Source: Leptospiraceae bacterium (GTDB lineage: Bacteria > Spirochaetota > Leptospiria > Leptospirales > Leptospiraceae). Taken from it: 64,000 nt of DNA. The notes beneath the pieces are model-generated. The model was not told where the DNA came from and searched no databases. It saw only the letters and a program-made list of their open reading frames with translations. Location of the stretch: the NCBI GenBank assembly GCA_022402465.1, contig JAKRSH010000014.1, positions 62,001-126,000 on the forward strand. Direction: 5' to 3'. A program made the position numbers and the translations under genes. How positions within the stretch are numbered: the stretch's first letter is position 1; each line of letters starts with the position of its first letter. Below, in pieces: positions 7,498 to 17,420 of this stretch.

Positions 7498-8769
7498 ATG
7501 TACACATATTCCGACTTCAATATCAAGCTCAGCCAAGGTTCAGGAATAGGGGAGTTAATGCAGGACCTAGGATCTGGGCTTGAACATGCTCGTAGAATGA
7601 ATCTCGAAATATCTATGCTAGGTGGAGGCAATCCAGCTCATATTGAAGACATGGAAAAAATTTTTCGTGACCGATGGAGATTTCTTTCTGGGAATGAAGC
7701 CCTCATCAATCGAACCTTGGGGGATTATTCTTCCCCTCAAGGATTTTTAGAGTTTAGAGAAAAACTTGCCCACTATCTCTCTAGACATCTATCCTATCCT
7801 CTAAAGGCATCTAATATAGCAATCACGCAAGGTTCTCAGTCAGCATTTTTTATGCTTTTAAATTCTTTTTCGGGAGTTTTTCGTAAGGAAAATAAATTTA
7901 AGAAAATTCTTTTACCAGTTGTACCTGAATATATTGGCTATGCTGACCAAGGTATCCAAGATGGAATCTTTACATCTCTTGCTCCAATTGTAAGATCCAC
8001 AGCTAAGAACAGATTTGTTTACGAAATAGATTTTCCAAGTTTAGAACATTGCTTAGAAAATAATTCTATAGGTGCAATCTGTCTCTCGAGACCTACCAAT
8101 CCCAGTGGCAACTTAGTTCCTAAGGACGATATGAATCGACTCTTAAGCATTGCTACCAAATACAAAATTCCCTTAATTGTGGACAATGCTTACGGTTATC
8201 CCTTCCCGAATATAACCTTTCTTGAATCCAATTTGGATTGGAAACCTGGAATGATTCAAGTACTGAGTCTTTCTAAATTAGGTTTACCAGGATTAAGAAC
8301 AGGGATAGTTGTCGCTGAAGAGGAAATTACTTCCCGCATTGCGGAGATGTCTTCCATTTTGAACCTTGCTCCTGGGAATGTAGGTTGTCTTTTCGTAGAA
8401 GATTGGTTGGAAAAAGATCAAATTTCAGAATACAGCAATAATATAATTAAACCATATTACCTTACAAAATCTCAATTCGCCTTAGAATTTTTGGATCATA
8501 ACTTACAATCTAATATCGAATATAGTATTCATGAAAGTCATGGAGCCTTGTTTCTTTGGCTTTTCTTCCCAAATCATCGTTATACTTCAAGACAGTTGTA
8601 CGAAAAGTTAAAAGCTCGAGGTGTATTTGTTATTTCAGGAGAAAATTTTTTCCCAGGTCTTGGGACTGATTTTTCGCATAGGAAACAGTGCATTCGATTG
8701 ACATATTCGAGGAATACTGAAGAAGTTATCAGAGGAATCAAAATTTTAGCTGAAGAGCTTTCTCTTTAA
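7498..8769 (+). CDS. avtA: Valine--pyruvate aminotransferase-like protein
   Basis: Fold-type I PLP aminotransferase resembling E. coli AvtA, which makes valine from 2-oxoisovalerate using alanine. Landmarks are SGIGELMQDLGSGL, MLGGGNPAHI, ITQGSQSAFFMLLN, the Asn-rich RPTNPSGN loop, VDNAYGYPFPN, the PLP lysine in LSLSKLGLPGLRTG, and a C-terminal arginine in HRKQCIRLTYSR. From ATG 7498 the protein is 423 aa, close to AvtA. The ORF-track start at 7399 adds 33 residues without family counterpart and would read through a stable GC hairpin, so I reject it. No good Shine-Dalgarno precedes 7498. The 799-aa gene starts four bases after its stop, so they are probably cotranscribed. Confidence 0.88.
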   Translation: MYTYSDFNIKLSQGSGIGELMQDLGSGLEHARRMNLEISMLGGGNPAHIEDMEKIFRDRWRFLSGNEALINRTLGDYSSPQGFLEFREKLAHYLSRHLSYPLKASNIAITQGSQSAFFMLLNSFSGVFRKENKFKKILLPVVPEYIGYADQGIQDGIFTSLAPIVRSTAKNRFVYEIDFPSLEHCLENNSIGAICLSRPTNPSGNLVPKDDMNRLLSIATKYKIPLIVDNAYGYPFPNITFLESNLDWKPGMIQVLSLSKLGLPGLRTGIVVAEEEITSRIAEMSSILNLAPGNVGCLFVEDWLEKDQISEYSNNIIKPYYLTKSQFALEFLDHNLQSNIEYSIHESHGALFLWLFFPNHRYTSRQLYEKLKARGVFVISGENFFPGLGTDFSHRKQCIRLTYSRNTEEVIRGIKILAEELSL

Positions 8770-8773
8770 GACA

Positions 8774-11173
8774 ATGGCAAACCCTACAGAACTCAACGAA
8801 GAAGATTTTTTGAAAGAAACATTTGAAGGAAGTTCAAATGGAATTTCGCAGGGTTCTGTTTATATTTTTTCACCTGATAGTCTTGGCTCCTTGAATCCTA
8901 CCGCAAGAGCCATCATGGATGAATTGAAAGATTGGCACAAAAGAGTCAAAGCACATGGTTCTAAAGAAATCCATCCATCTTATTTACTCACTCTAGATAA
9001 AGTTCCCGAAGCTCTCAACAAATTCAATAATCTTTCTGTTCAGAATAAGACGGAAGCGGCGATACACCTAGCTTTGAAACAAATTATTGACTTTGATAAA
9101 CGAGGTCAAAATCGGGTTGCATATATTTACCCATTTCTTGTACGAAATGGAAATAAAATTACTTCCAAAATCTCAATTATCTCTCCTCAAATTGAATCCA
9201 AAACAGATGTTATACCCTACAGGCAAGCTTGCCTAAGAGCATCCCAGGAATTAATTGACATGATTCTTTCCCATCGTGCCAAGAAGATACGAATTGTAGA
9301 TGAAGACACACCTGGTGCTTATTTATTCGCGAAAACAAAAAATGAAGAGTCATGGCTCTTTCCTAAACTAGCCTCCTTAGATTCTGAAATATCGAATTTA
9401 GTTAGAAAAGGTTTTGCACCTGTTCCACCTATTCCAATTCCTGAATTTACTGAAGATGTAATTCATTATGCGAAGGAACAGAAGTCTGTAGTTCAAATCC
9501 TACCCGATTACCACATTATTGTCGATGAACTAGAATTAAATGAAGATGGTTCTTTCAAGAGACAACCAGAAATAATCAATCAATATAGATCTCAAGTTGA
9601 TGGTTTAGAAAAGTTTATCGAAACCCATTTAAGAAAACTTGCAACAGAAATAAAATACGATTCGTACATCGAGAGAATGAATGAATTTCATGCTCAACAT
9701 GTTGTGGCAGTCGCTCATGGTAGAAGGCAGAATTCAGATAAAGCAAAAGCAATGATTGAATTGGTTGAATCTTTTCCATTTGAGAAAGCAACTTCCAATT
9801 ACGGTAAAAGAATCAAAGAAACTACCGACCTATCTATCAAAATTCTTAAAAAACTTTTAGTAGAAAAGGATCAAATCTTTGATCGCAAAGATGAATCTGT
9901 TTATGTAAAAATCCGTAAGCAAGTCATGGATAGAATTCCTGAATATACTAAGAATAATAATGTCCTTATGAAAATTGATTTCCCAGAAGAAATTGTTAAG
10001 ATGGGAATCAAAGAAGAAAAGCGTATCGAAGATCTTTCAAATCGTTTAAAGAATGATGTTACGGAAAAATTTTCATACCACGAATTCAAAAAAGAGAATG
10101 GGGATTCTATTTTTTATGTTGTCGACCATGGCTATATGTCTGCCGTATTGCATAAGTTAACTGCACATGCGAATGATAGCCCTGAATACAAAAGACAGCT
10201 TGATATTGCCAAAATCATCAATGATAAGCTATCCAATCCCAAGCATCCAGAACTAAATAGTAAACTCAGGCCTGAAATAATTGTTAAACTAAGTTCTGAT
10301 ATGCGTGAAATGGACAGAACGCACCAAGAAAAAATTCGAAACCAAGAGTTTCAAAAGAAAATAAATATACCAGCAGGTTTATTGAGTTTTACAGCTTCTA
10401 TATTAATTTTTGTAACCGCTTCTTACTACTTAAGGAGTCTAGTTCCAGTTGTCTTTGGTGTTCCCTTTTCTACTATAATAGGTGTTATGGCAGCCTACTT
10501 CTTCCGAGAAAAAAGCAATGATGAATTAAGAGCAGAAGTTTTGGCTTCAGGTAAATTTGGAACATTGGGCATAGATCATCATTCTTCTGGAACGGGAAAT
10601 TTTGGAATGATAGATATGCCAGGTGACAAAGCTGGTAGCGGAGGATTCTTTGGAACCTCTTCTTCTAAAACTGGGTCAACTTCTTCCTCAAAGGGCGATA
10701 CCATGGTATCGGAATCCAATGAAAAGAAAGAAGCTAAAATCTTGGATATTCTTCGTGCTGCGGATGGATTGGTTTTTCCTAAAAAATTTAATAAGATCAC
10801 TGAAAAAGTCATGGATCTCAAAACAATGAGAAAGAAAATATATGGTTCTCTAAAGGATATTCGTCGAAGAAACTTAACTATGAGTAAAGAAAGAGACGAT
10901 AATAAAGTAGCATCTACTGTAGAATTTGCCTTGGTTCAATCCAGTGCTATTATAAATTTTCCTGATGAAATCGCGATTAAAACTATGCCTAACACATTAT
11001 ATGTACTAAAGCATGATTTAAAGTCACCTTTATTTCGTGAACAGTTAGCTGATTCATATAGAGAAGAAATGAATAAGAAGAAGTTTGACAAAAAATTGGT
11101 AAAATACTATACTTTCTTAATTAATACGATTGAAATGGAATATTTCAAATATCTACCCAAGAAAAAGCTTTGA
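8774..11173 (+). CDS. Large membrane-anchored protein of unknown function (799 aa)
   Basis: I do not recognise a characterised family. The first ~520 residues are charged, helical and apparently cytoplasmic. Two hydrophobic segments at about 535-555 and 560-578 (SFTASILIFVTASYYLRS, VVFGVPFSTIIGVMAAYFF) form a hairpin in the inner membrane. A Gly/Ser-rich linker follows (about 600-645, including GSGGFFGTSSSKTGS), then a basic helical C-terminal domain ending YLPKKKL. There is no signal peptide, so both large domains are likely cytoplasmic. It follows avtA by four bases and its stop overlaps the TTG start of the giant repeat gene (TTGA). Tight coupling suggests it acts with the 2000-aa exported protein, perhaps in its assembly; that is inference. 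Confidence 0.8.
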   Translation: MANPTELNEEDFLKETFEGSSNGISQGSVYIFSPDSLGSLNPTARAIMDELKDWHKRVKAHGSKEIHPSYLLTLDKVPEALNKFNNLSVQNKTEAAIHLALKQIIDFDKRGQNRVAYIYPFLVRNGNKITSKISIISPQIESKTDVIPYRQACLRASQELIDMILSHRAKKIRIVDEDTPGAYLFAKTKNEESWLFPKLASLDSEISNLVRKGFAPVPPIPIPEFTEDVIHYAKEQKSVVQILPDYHIIVDELELNEDGSFKRQPEIINQYRSQVDGLEKFIETHLRKLATEIKYDSYIERMNEFHAQHVVAVAHGRRQNSDKAKAMIELVESFPFEKATSNYGKRIKETTDLSIKILKKLLVEKDQIFDRKDESVYVKIRKQVMDRIPEYTKNNNVLMKIDFPEEIVKMGIKEEKRIEDLSNRLKNDVTEKFSYHEFKKENGDSIFYVVDHGYMSAVLHKLTAHANDSPEYKRQLDIAKIINDKLSNPKHPELNSKLRPEIIVKLSSDMREMDRTHQEKIRNQEFQKKINIPAGLLSFTASILIFVTASYYLRSLVPVVFGVPFSTIIGVMAAYFFREKSNDELRAEVLASGKFGTLGIDHHSSGTGNFGMIDMPGDKAGSGGFFGTSSSKTGSTSSSKGDTMVSESNEKKEAKILDILRAADGLVFPKKFNKITEKVMDLKTMRKKIYGSLKDIRRRNLTMSKERDDNKVASTVEFALVQSSAIINFPDEIAIKTMPNTLYVLKHDLKSPLFREQLADSYREEMNKKKFDKKLVKYYTFLINTIEMEYFKYLPKKKL

Positions 11174-14100
11174 ATTTTACAATCCTCTCATTTTTTACTA
11201 AAATCTTAATATTCATTATTTTCATTTCAAATTATAATTTGTTAGCTGAGGACTTCAGCGACCTAGAGGAAACCAGAGTTAAAGTTTATGGATCAGAAAA
11301 AGATAAAAAATATCGTTTAGATGGCTTTTTTATAGAGTGGGAGAATTGGCCCAGAGAAAATCCAAGCCACAATCATTTTCATTTTTTTTGGTTTGCAAAC
11401 ACTACCAATTATCCTAAATTCAAAAAGAATCAAGTATTTCCTTTTTTTTCAAATATAGAAAGCAAGATAGATCCAAGAAAATCAACGAATTATCTACTCT
11501 TATATAACTCTAGTGTTGATCGTGACAAAAATGAAACTACTATCTTATTTCCTTTTTATTTTGCTGGAAATAGCTCAATCAATAATTCAAATTATCTGGG
11601 AATTTTTCCTTTCTTTTACAAGAGTAATAAGAATTTAAATTCTTATAATGAAAGTAAATTACTTCTACCTGGATTTTATAAAACTGCAGAGAATGATTTT
11701 AAAAATAAAGAATCCTCTAAATTTATAATTTCCCCTTTCTATGTTTCTAATTCATCCAAGTCCCAAGATATAGAATATTCAAAATCCTGGTTCCCAATTA
11801 TTCCATTCTATTATACAGCAGAAGATAATAAGAATAAGCATAATAATATTATCTGGCTATTAGATACGAATCACAATAAATTGACTGAAAAAATTGATAG
11901 ATTTTGGTTCTTACCAATCTTTTATTGGAAAAAAGAGGAATACTTAAATATATTTCCTCTTTATTTCAATAAACTATCTAAGACTGAAGATTCTAATGTT
12001 TGGTTCGGAATTATTCCTCCGATTTACAGAAGTTATTCGCCCAATCATTCGACTTTTTACTTTTTAAATTTCTACAAATCTACCCAAAAGATATCCACTA
12101 CGAAAGATTCTTTTACAACATTCTTTCCATTCTATTTTCACTCTAATAATAATCAAAATGAATCTTTCACTCTATTCCCGATTTTATATCTAAATCAAAA
12201 AGATAAGGATTCTTCTTCTCACACCAATCTTTTGCTTTTATATGATCATGGCTTAGATAAAGATAGCAATCTCAATAGATTGTGGTTGATGCCGTTTTAT
12301 TTTTATAAAAAAGATATTTACAATTATATTGTTCCTTTCTTTTTTCAAAATTCTAATAAGAACAAGCAACAAAATGAGATTTCTTCTAATTCATGGTTTG
12401 GAGTTCTTCCACCTATTTATAGAAGCTATTCTCAAAACCATTCTACATTCTATTTAATAAATTTTTTTACATCAAACAAGAAAGATAAATCTAAAGAAGA
12501 GAATGTTACAATTTTCTTTCCATTTTATTTTGATTCAAATAATTCATTGAATGAATCAATGACTTTTATTCCTCTTCTTTATTTCAACAATCGTGAGACA
12601 AATTTAAAATCTCATACTAATGTTTTGCTAGCATATGACCATTCCCTAGACCAAGAAGGAAATTTAAATCGCTTATGGATAATGCCTTTTTATTTTTACA
12701 AAAAAAACTCCTATCAATATATTGTTCCTTTCTACTTCGGAAATGATGAGTCGACACAATTTCAAGATAGTACAACATGGGGACCATTTTATTACATAAG
12801 GAAGACTGAGTCAGTTCATGAGAAATATTTTCTATTGTACTACGAAAGCCAAGAGAAGGGAAAATTTATTGACTCTCATCTAACAAATATTTTCCCATTT
12901 TTCTATTCATGGGATACTAAAACTAGCAAAGTAATACAAGCAAGGACTGAATTCAATAAAGGATTCTATCTTTTTCCAATTTTTTATAGAAATGAAAACA
13001 CGAACAGGGAAACCTATTCTAACTTAGTCGGACTAGTAAGTTGGACCAAGGATAATAAAGACGAACTGATTCAGAATACTATCTTTCCTGTTAGGTTTTA
13101 TAAAAAAGATTCATATTCAATATGGTTTCCTTTTAGTTTTCAATTTTGTAAAACTGAAACATCTTCAGAGACTGGAAAAAGATGGGGAGCTTTCTTTTAC
13201 TCAAGTTGGTCACCCGAAGAAGAAAAATTTTGGATATTCAACTATTACTCCTACCAAGATAAGAAGAAAGATTTGCATTCTAAAACTTTTTTCCCGATCT
13301 ATCATTCGTGGAAAAAAGAAAATTCTAATGGCACTTTAGTTTTTCCATTTTATATAGATGCAGATTTTCGTGATGAGAAGGATAAAGATAAATTTAATAA
13401 TTTTAATTTAAACATCTTAGGCATAGCATCCCAAACATCCAAGGGAATTTTTCAACCTAGCTTTTCATTTGATGGAGGAAAAAAATCCAAATACTACTAT
13501 TTAGATACAGATATATCATGGTTGTATTATGCATTTCGTATCTCCAATCGAACTAGCAATAAGTTTATTAAAGATTTATTGCCTGGAGAAAAGCCAGATC
13601 CTTCGAGTTTAGGATTAATAACAAGCTCAGAAGATTCAAAGTCACCGCGAGTCAATTCAAAGAAATCTTTTACTCGAGAAGATTCATTTAATTTCATTGG
13701 TGTGAATGTACTTTTTGGAGTATTTGGTTATGAGGCAGCCGATACACAACGTCACATTCGATTGCTCCCACTTGCTTGGTTTACATACGATACAGAAGTA
13801 GATGAGAATATTTATGCAGGTCCTTTACCCTTACCCTTTGTTTGGTATTCATCGGCTAACCTTAAGTATAGAGTAATTTTTCCTATCTATGGATACCAAA
13901 ATTCCGAGGACGCAGAAAGACATTCCTATGGATTATTTATTTTCTTAAAGGAAGCATTGGTTGAGAATAACACACAGGAAACTTCTGTGGTCTGGCCATT
14001 TATCAATTGGCATGAATCTGACATTAAGTCAGGTTCAAGAGTCTTGCCTTTTTATTGGCAGAGAACCTCGAAAGAAGAGAAAGAAATATCTGATTCCTTA

Positions 14101-17100
14101 ATTATTCCTCTTGGTTTGACCTACTTAAATAAAACAACTAACAATCAAAATATTTCTACTAAAACATGGATTTCACCATTTTTGTTTAGGAATGACAGTC
14201 CCTACGAAGATGGAAAGATCGAGAGAATTTATTCGCCTTTTGCCTTGTTTTATTGGAGTAGCACTCTCACATCCAAAATAGAAGATAAAGTTTTTCTTTC
14301 ACCGATTTTTTTCAATTTTGCAACAAAACAAAAGGATAACAAGCAGACTCAATTTTCAAATTTTTGGTTGGTACCTATTATAGGATTCGAATCTGAATCG
14401 AATGATGATTATTGGTTGAACTATTTTATTTTTTACAATAAATCAAAATCTGCTAAGGAAGACAGCATAACAATATTTCCTTTATATAGTGAAACGAATC
14501 AATACAATAAAAGTGAATTAGTAAATCAGTCTAACTTTTACTTCCCATTATTTCCTATACTAACTAGTTATAAGCCGATCCATTCTGAGAATACTAAAGA
14601 GCAATTCAGAATAATTTCTCCTTTCTTGTTTTCTACTTCAATCAAAACCAAAGAAGAATCATTATACCGAGAACAACTCTATCCTATTCCTTTATTTTAT
14701 TCTGAATTTGATAAATCAAGCGATACAAATTTTTATAGTTTATTATTGCTATTCCAGTTTGAATCAAAGCCTACAGAAGAAGTATATAGAATATTTCCAA
14801 TTCTACAGCTATCGAATCATACAGTTCAAACAAATTCAACAAGACAATCGAGGAATTGGATCCTGCCTTTGTATTGGAAATCAAATTATGAATACCTCGA
14901 TAAGAACCTAAAGCAAATTGAAGAAAAGAAATTCATATCGCTTCCCTATGCATCCTTTTCTTCCAAAGAAAGCAAAACAATAGTAGTTCCACCGCTTCTT
15001 TATTATTCAAGATCCAATAATAAAGAAAATTTCCAAAGTATATTTTTCTTAGCAAATCACACAGAGAATGAAGAATTTGAAAGTTATAATTTCTTTCCTT
15101 TTTATCATTACTTTTCTACAAAACCAAGCTTGGGTAAGTCTTCAGAAATTGATGAGAAGATAAATACAAATGATAAACTATCTTTAAATCAAAAGTCCAA
15201 CAAGAATCCAAGGAAAGACGATTCAATTCTTGCACCAAATATACATTATGTGAATCGACTCTTTCCTTTTTACTCATACAAAACGAAAGATACAAATTCT
15301 GGCACACCTGTAAGTAAAGAATTCTTAAGTATCTTTTATACCTTAAGTTCAGAATATAATAAAAGTGGTGAATTAGATAATTCCATATACTGGATACCTC
15401 CTCTATTGTACTCAAATGAAAGAAATCAAATTGGTTCAGAATGGACTTGGCTATTTTTCATTCGATCAAATTCCAGTGCAAATTCTAACTCGATGCAAAT
15501 TTTTCCAATATTTCATACTTCAACTTCTACAGAAAAAAATATCATTCAAAATAAAAATTGGTTATTTCCTATTTACTATTTTAATACAGAAGTATCAACT
15601 AAGAATGATAATATCGAAAGCTTAACAATTTTACCATTTTTGTTGTACTATTCAAGCTCAGATAAAGATGAAGAATACTACAATTGGATGTTTATCGCCA
15701 ATTATAAAAATTCGAACAAATCTAATTCAGTCAATTTCTTTCCTCTCTATCATTATTATTCAACGAATCCAAGTTATAAAGGAGAACAAGAATACAACAA
15801 TAGATTTATTCCTTTTTATTCTTATTCATCTAAGACAAGTGCAGATGGCAAACCAATCGAGACTAATTTCCTAAGCTTATTCTATGCGAGTGCATCAAGC
15901 TATAATGAGAAGGCTGAATTAAACTTATCAAAATTCTGGATTCCATTTGCTCTCTACTCTCAGCAGCATACTCCCGGTTCATCGGAATGGACTTGGCTAT
16001 TTTTCATAAAATCAGAATCATCAGCAAGTAAAGATTCATTTAATATTTATCCTATCTATCATTCTTCTTCAAGTAAAGAAATTGAAGCTAATAAATCAAA
16101 AAACTGGTTCTTTCCTCTTTATTTTTATACTTCAGAACAATCGAAGGATCTTACAAACAAATCTAAGCAACAATCAATAAATACAAAGTTAAAATCTAAT
16201 GAAAATAAATTATTGAATAATGAAATCGATTCAAAACTATTTGTTTCATTATTTTTTAGATACTCATCCTATTTAAAGTCAAAACAAAAGGATGATTACT
16301 ATACATCTCTTTCCTTTCCTATTATACCCCTCATATACAGTGAATCTAGTTTAGATTCTTCTCATCTAAATTTATTCTACCTCTTCGATCGCAAAGTAGA
16401 AGAAGACCAATTGACTCGTTTCTTTCTTTTTCCATATTACTATGAAAATGATGATCCTAAAAATACTAAATCTACATCCTACCATCATTTGATTCCATTT
16501 TATTTTTCAGGAATTGATGATGAGGAATATTCAGCATTTATCACTGGTTTGTATATTAATTCTACCAAAAGAAGTACTTATAAAAATTTCTTATTCCTTC
16601 TTGAGCAAGAAAGCTATAAAGATATATCCGCTTTTGAATTCAATTTATTATTTAGAGCTTTACATTATGAAACAACAGATTCAACATCCAATTTTAAATT
16701 CATCTATGGTCTAGGGGAAGTCGATTTAAAAGAAAATCAAACGCAAATGAATTTAGCTTGGCTAGGCTATGAGAATACTTCAGAATCGAATTATTTAAAT
16801 CTTTTACCTTTGTATTATAAAGATGTTACAAAATCAAAAGATTTTGAATGGATTACTCCTTTACTGTACTTTTCAAAGATCAATCCAAAAGAAAAATTGG
16901 AACATTCTACTTTAGGACTTGTATATTATAATTCTGAAAATTTGGAAACTAAAGAGTCTTTACAAAGTGTTCTATTGGGAATACTTTATTACAAGACAGT
17001 GAAGCCTAAAGAAAGAGGTTACACAGGTAGAGGAAGTTTATGGGGAGCACTCTGGGAATACAATACAGAAGATGAAACGAATTATTCCAAATTTTCTATT

Positions 17101-17172
17101 CTTAAAATTCTCTATTCCCGAAGAGAAGATGACCAAGGCGTTCGACATAGAATTTTATTTTTAGAATTTTGA
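11170..17172 (+). CDS. Giant exported aromatic-repeat protein (2000 aa)
   Basis: A single 2000-codon frame. It begins with a hydrophobic signal peptide (ILSFFTKILIFIIFISNYNLLAED). Nearly all the rest consists of short degenerate repeats centred on an aromatic/proline strand such as FPFYF, FPLYH, LPFYW or IPPIYRS, separated by Asn/Ser/Lys/Glu-rich turns of about 15-30 residues. Alternating aromatic strands and polar turns suggest repeated beta-hairpins, in a surface fibre, solenoid or outer-membrane sheet. Larger internal duplications are annotated separately. Almost no cysteine is present. The TTG start forms a TTGA overlap with the upstream stop, suggesting translational coupling. No LPXTG, lipobox or autotransporter barrel is evident. 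Function unknown; location outside the inner membrane is inferred from the signal peptide. Confidence 0.85.
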   Translation: MNFTILSFFTKILIFIIFISNYNLLAEDFSDLEETRVKVYGSEKDKKYRLDGFFIEWENWPRENPSHNHFHFFWFANTTNYPKFKKNQVFPFFSNIESKIDPRKSTNYLLLYNSSVDRDKNETTILFPFYFAGNSSINNSNYLGIFPFFYKSNKNLNSYNESKLLLPGFYKTAENDFKNKESSKFIISPFYVSNSSKSQDIEYSKSWFPIIPFYYTAEDNKNKHNNIIWLLDTNHNKLTEKIDRFWFLPIFYWKKEEYLNIFPLYFNKLSKTEDSNVWFGIIPPIYRSYSPNHSTFYFLNFYKSTQKISTTKDSFTTFFPFYFHSNNNQNESFTLFPILYLNQKDKDSSSHTNLLLLYDHGLDKDSNLNRLWLMPFYFYKKDIYNYIVPFFFQNSNKNKQQNEISSNSWFGVLPPIYRSYSQNHSTFYLINFFTSNKKDKSKEENVTIFFPFYFDSNNSLNESMTFIPLLYFNNRETNLKSHTNVLLAYDHSLDQEGNLNRLWIMPFYFYKKNSYQYIVPFYFGNDESTQFQDSTTWGPFYYIRKTESVHEKYFLLYYESQEKGKFIDSHLTNIFPFFYSWDTKTSKVIQARTEFNKGFYLFPIFYRNENTNRETYSNLVGLVSWTKDNKDELIQNTIFPVRFYKKDSYSIWFPFSFQFCKTETSSETGKRWGAFFYSSWSPEEEKFWIFNYYSYQDKKKDLHSKTFFPIYHSWKKENSNGTLVFPFYIDADFRDEKDKDKFNNFNLNILGIASQTSKGIFQPSFSFDGGKKSKYYYLDTDISWLYYAFRISNRTSNKFIKDLLPGEKPDPSSLGLITSSEDSKSPRVNSKKSFTREDSFNFIGVNVLFGVFGYEAADTQRHIRLLPLAWFTYDTEVDENIYAGPLPLPFVWYSSANLKYRVIFPIYGYQNSEDAERHSYGLFIFLKEALVENNTQETSVVWPFINWHESDIKSGSRVLPFYWQRTSKEEKEISDSLIIPLGLTYLNKTTNNQNISTKTWISPFLFRNDSPYEDGKIERIYSPFALFYWSSTLTSKIEDKVFLSPIFFNFATKQKDNKQTQFSNFWLVPIIGFESESNDDYWLNYFIFYNKSKSAKEDSITIFPLYSETNQYNKSELVNQSNFYFPLFPILTSYKPIHSENTKEQFRIISPFLFSTSIKTKEESLYREQLYPIPLFYSEFDKSSDTNFYSLLLLFQFESKPTEEVYRIFPILQLSNHTVQTNSTRQSRNWILPLYWKSNYEYLDKNLKQIEEKKFISLPYASFSSKESKTIVVPPLLYYSRSNNKENFQSIFFLANHTENEEFESYNFFPFYHYFSTKPSLGKSSEIDEKINTNDKLSLNQKSNKNPRKDDSILAPNIHYVNRLFPFYSYKTKDTNSGTPVSKEFLSIFYTLSSEYNKSGELDNSIYWIPPLLYSNERNQIGSEWTWLFFIRSNSSANSNSMQIFPIFHTSTSTEKNIIQNKNWLFPIYYFNTEVSTKNDNIESLTILPFLLYYSSSDKDEEYYNWMFIANYKNSNKSNSVNFFPLYHYYSTNPSYKGEQEYNNRFIPFYSYSSKTSADGKPIETNFLSLFYASASSYNEKAELNLSKFWIPFALYSQQHTPGSSEWTWLFFIKSESSASKDSFNIYPIYHSSSSKEIEANKSKNWFFPLYFYTSEQSKDLTNKSKQQSINTKLKSNENKLLNNEIDSKLFVSLFFRYSSYLKSKQKDDYYTSLSFPIIPLIYSESSLDSSHLNLFYLFDRKVEEDQLTRFFLFPYYYENDDPKNTKSTSYHHLIPFYFSGIDDEEYSAFITGLYINSTKRSTYKNFLFLLEQESYKDISAFEFNLLFRALHYETTDSTSNFKFIYGLGEVDLKENQTQMNLAWLGYENTSESNYLNLLPLYYKDVTKSKDFEWITPLLYFSKINPKEKLEHSTLGLVYYNSENLETKESLQSVLLGILYYKTVKPKERGYTGRGSLWGALWEYNTEDETNYSKFSILKILYSRREDDQGVRHRILFLEF
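12001..12747 (+). repeat. Two tandem ~131-aa repeat units inside the giant repeat gene
   Basis: Two consecutive copies, starting at the Trp codons at 12001 and 12394 (393 bases = 131 codons apart). Both carry WFGxxPPIYRSYS-NHSTFY, then a FFPFYF strand, then HTNxLLxYDHxLD, then NLNRLW-MPFYFYKK and a closing Y-YIVPF. The copies are close enough in protein and DNA to imply a fairly recent in-frame duplication within an otherwise degenerate repeat array. Confidence 0.7.
15091..16137 (+). repeat. Second long internal duplication in the giant repeat gene
   Basis: A second pair of long units, with equivalent points at 15091 and 15736 (645 bases = 215 codons apart). Shared order: NFFPFYH/NFFPLYH, a RxFPFYSY or RFIPFYSY strand, FLSLFY/FLSIFY, a W-P-LYS segment, GSEWTWLFFI or SSEWTWLFFI, then a xxPIxH strand and NWxFPLYF. 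The first copy carries an extra Lys/Asp/Asn-rich insert of a few tens of residues. Confidence 0.62.
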
Positions 17173-17208
17173 ATGTTTATATTAGATCAGAGATATTTTC
17201 ATAATTAT

Positions 17209-17415
17209 TTATTCGGAAGCTTTAAGGATTTCCATAGCATCTTCAAAATCATTTTCGCTTACAAAGATACGAATCAAAGCATCTGAATGGGGAAGGACTC
17301 CTTTAATAGAATCAAAATCATTTCCCATAGCAAAAGTCTCTATCCCATAACTTTTCAATAAACCTTTTAGCATTTCTGCTTCAATAGCATCCATTGTTTC
17401 GTACAATAATTTCAT
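17209..17415 (-). CDS. DUF2007-type putative signal-transducing protein
   Basis: A 68-residue cytoplasmic protein, MKLLYETMDAIEAEMLKGLLKSYGIETFAMG..., ending ALIRIFVSENDFEDAMEILKASE. This matches the small ferredoxin-like DUF2007 family (Pfam 'putative prokaryotic signal transducing protein'), including the Glu-Ala-x-x-(L)-Lys-Gly-Leu-Leu helix and the final Val-x-x-x-Asp/Glu-x-x-x-Ala helix. I take ATG 17415, matching the usual family start; the track's TTG 17424 would overlap the upstream stop as TTGA. Second gene after the 217-aa exported protein. Function of the family is not established. Confidence 0.75.
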   Translation of the reverse strand: MKLLYETMDAIEAEMLKGLLKSYGIETFAMGNDFDSIKGVLPHSDALIRIFVSENDFEDAMEILKASE

Positions 17416-17420
17416 ATGAA

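Noticed and set aside
14708-16714. Several small ORFs inside the giant repeat gene in other frames
   Set aside because: Low-complexity frames produced by AT-rich repeats; none has an SD or a plausible product.
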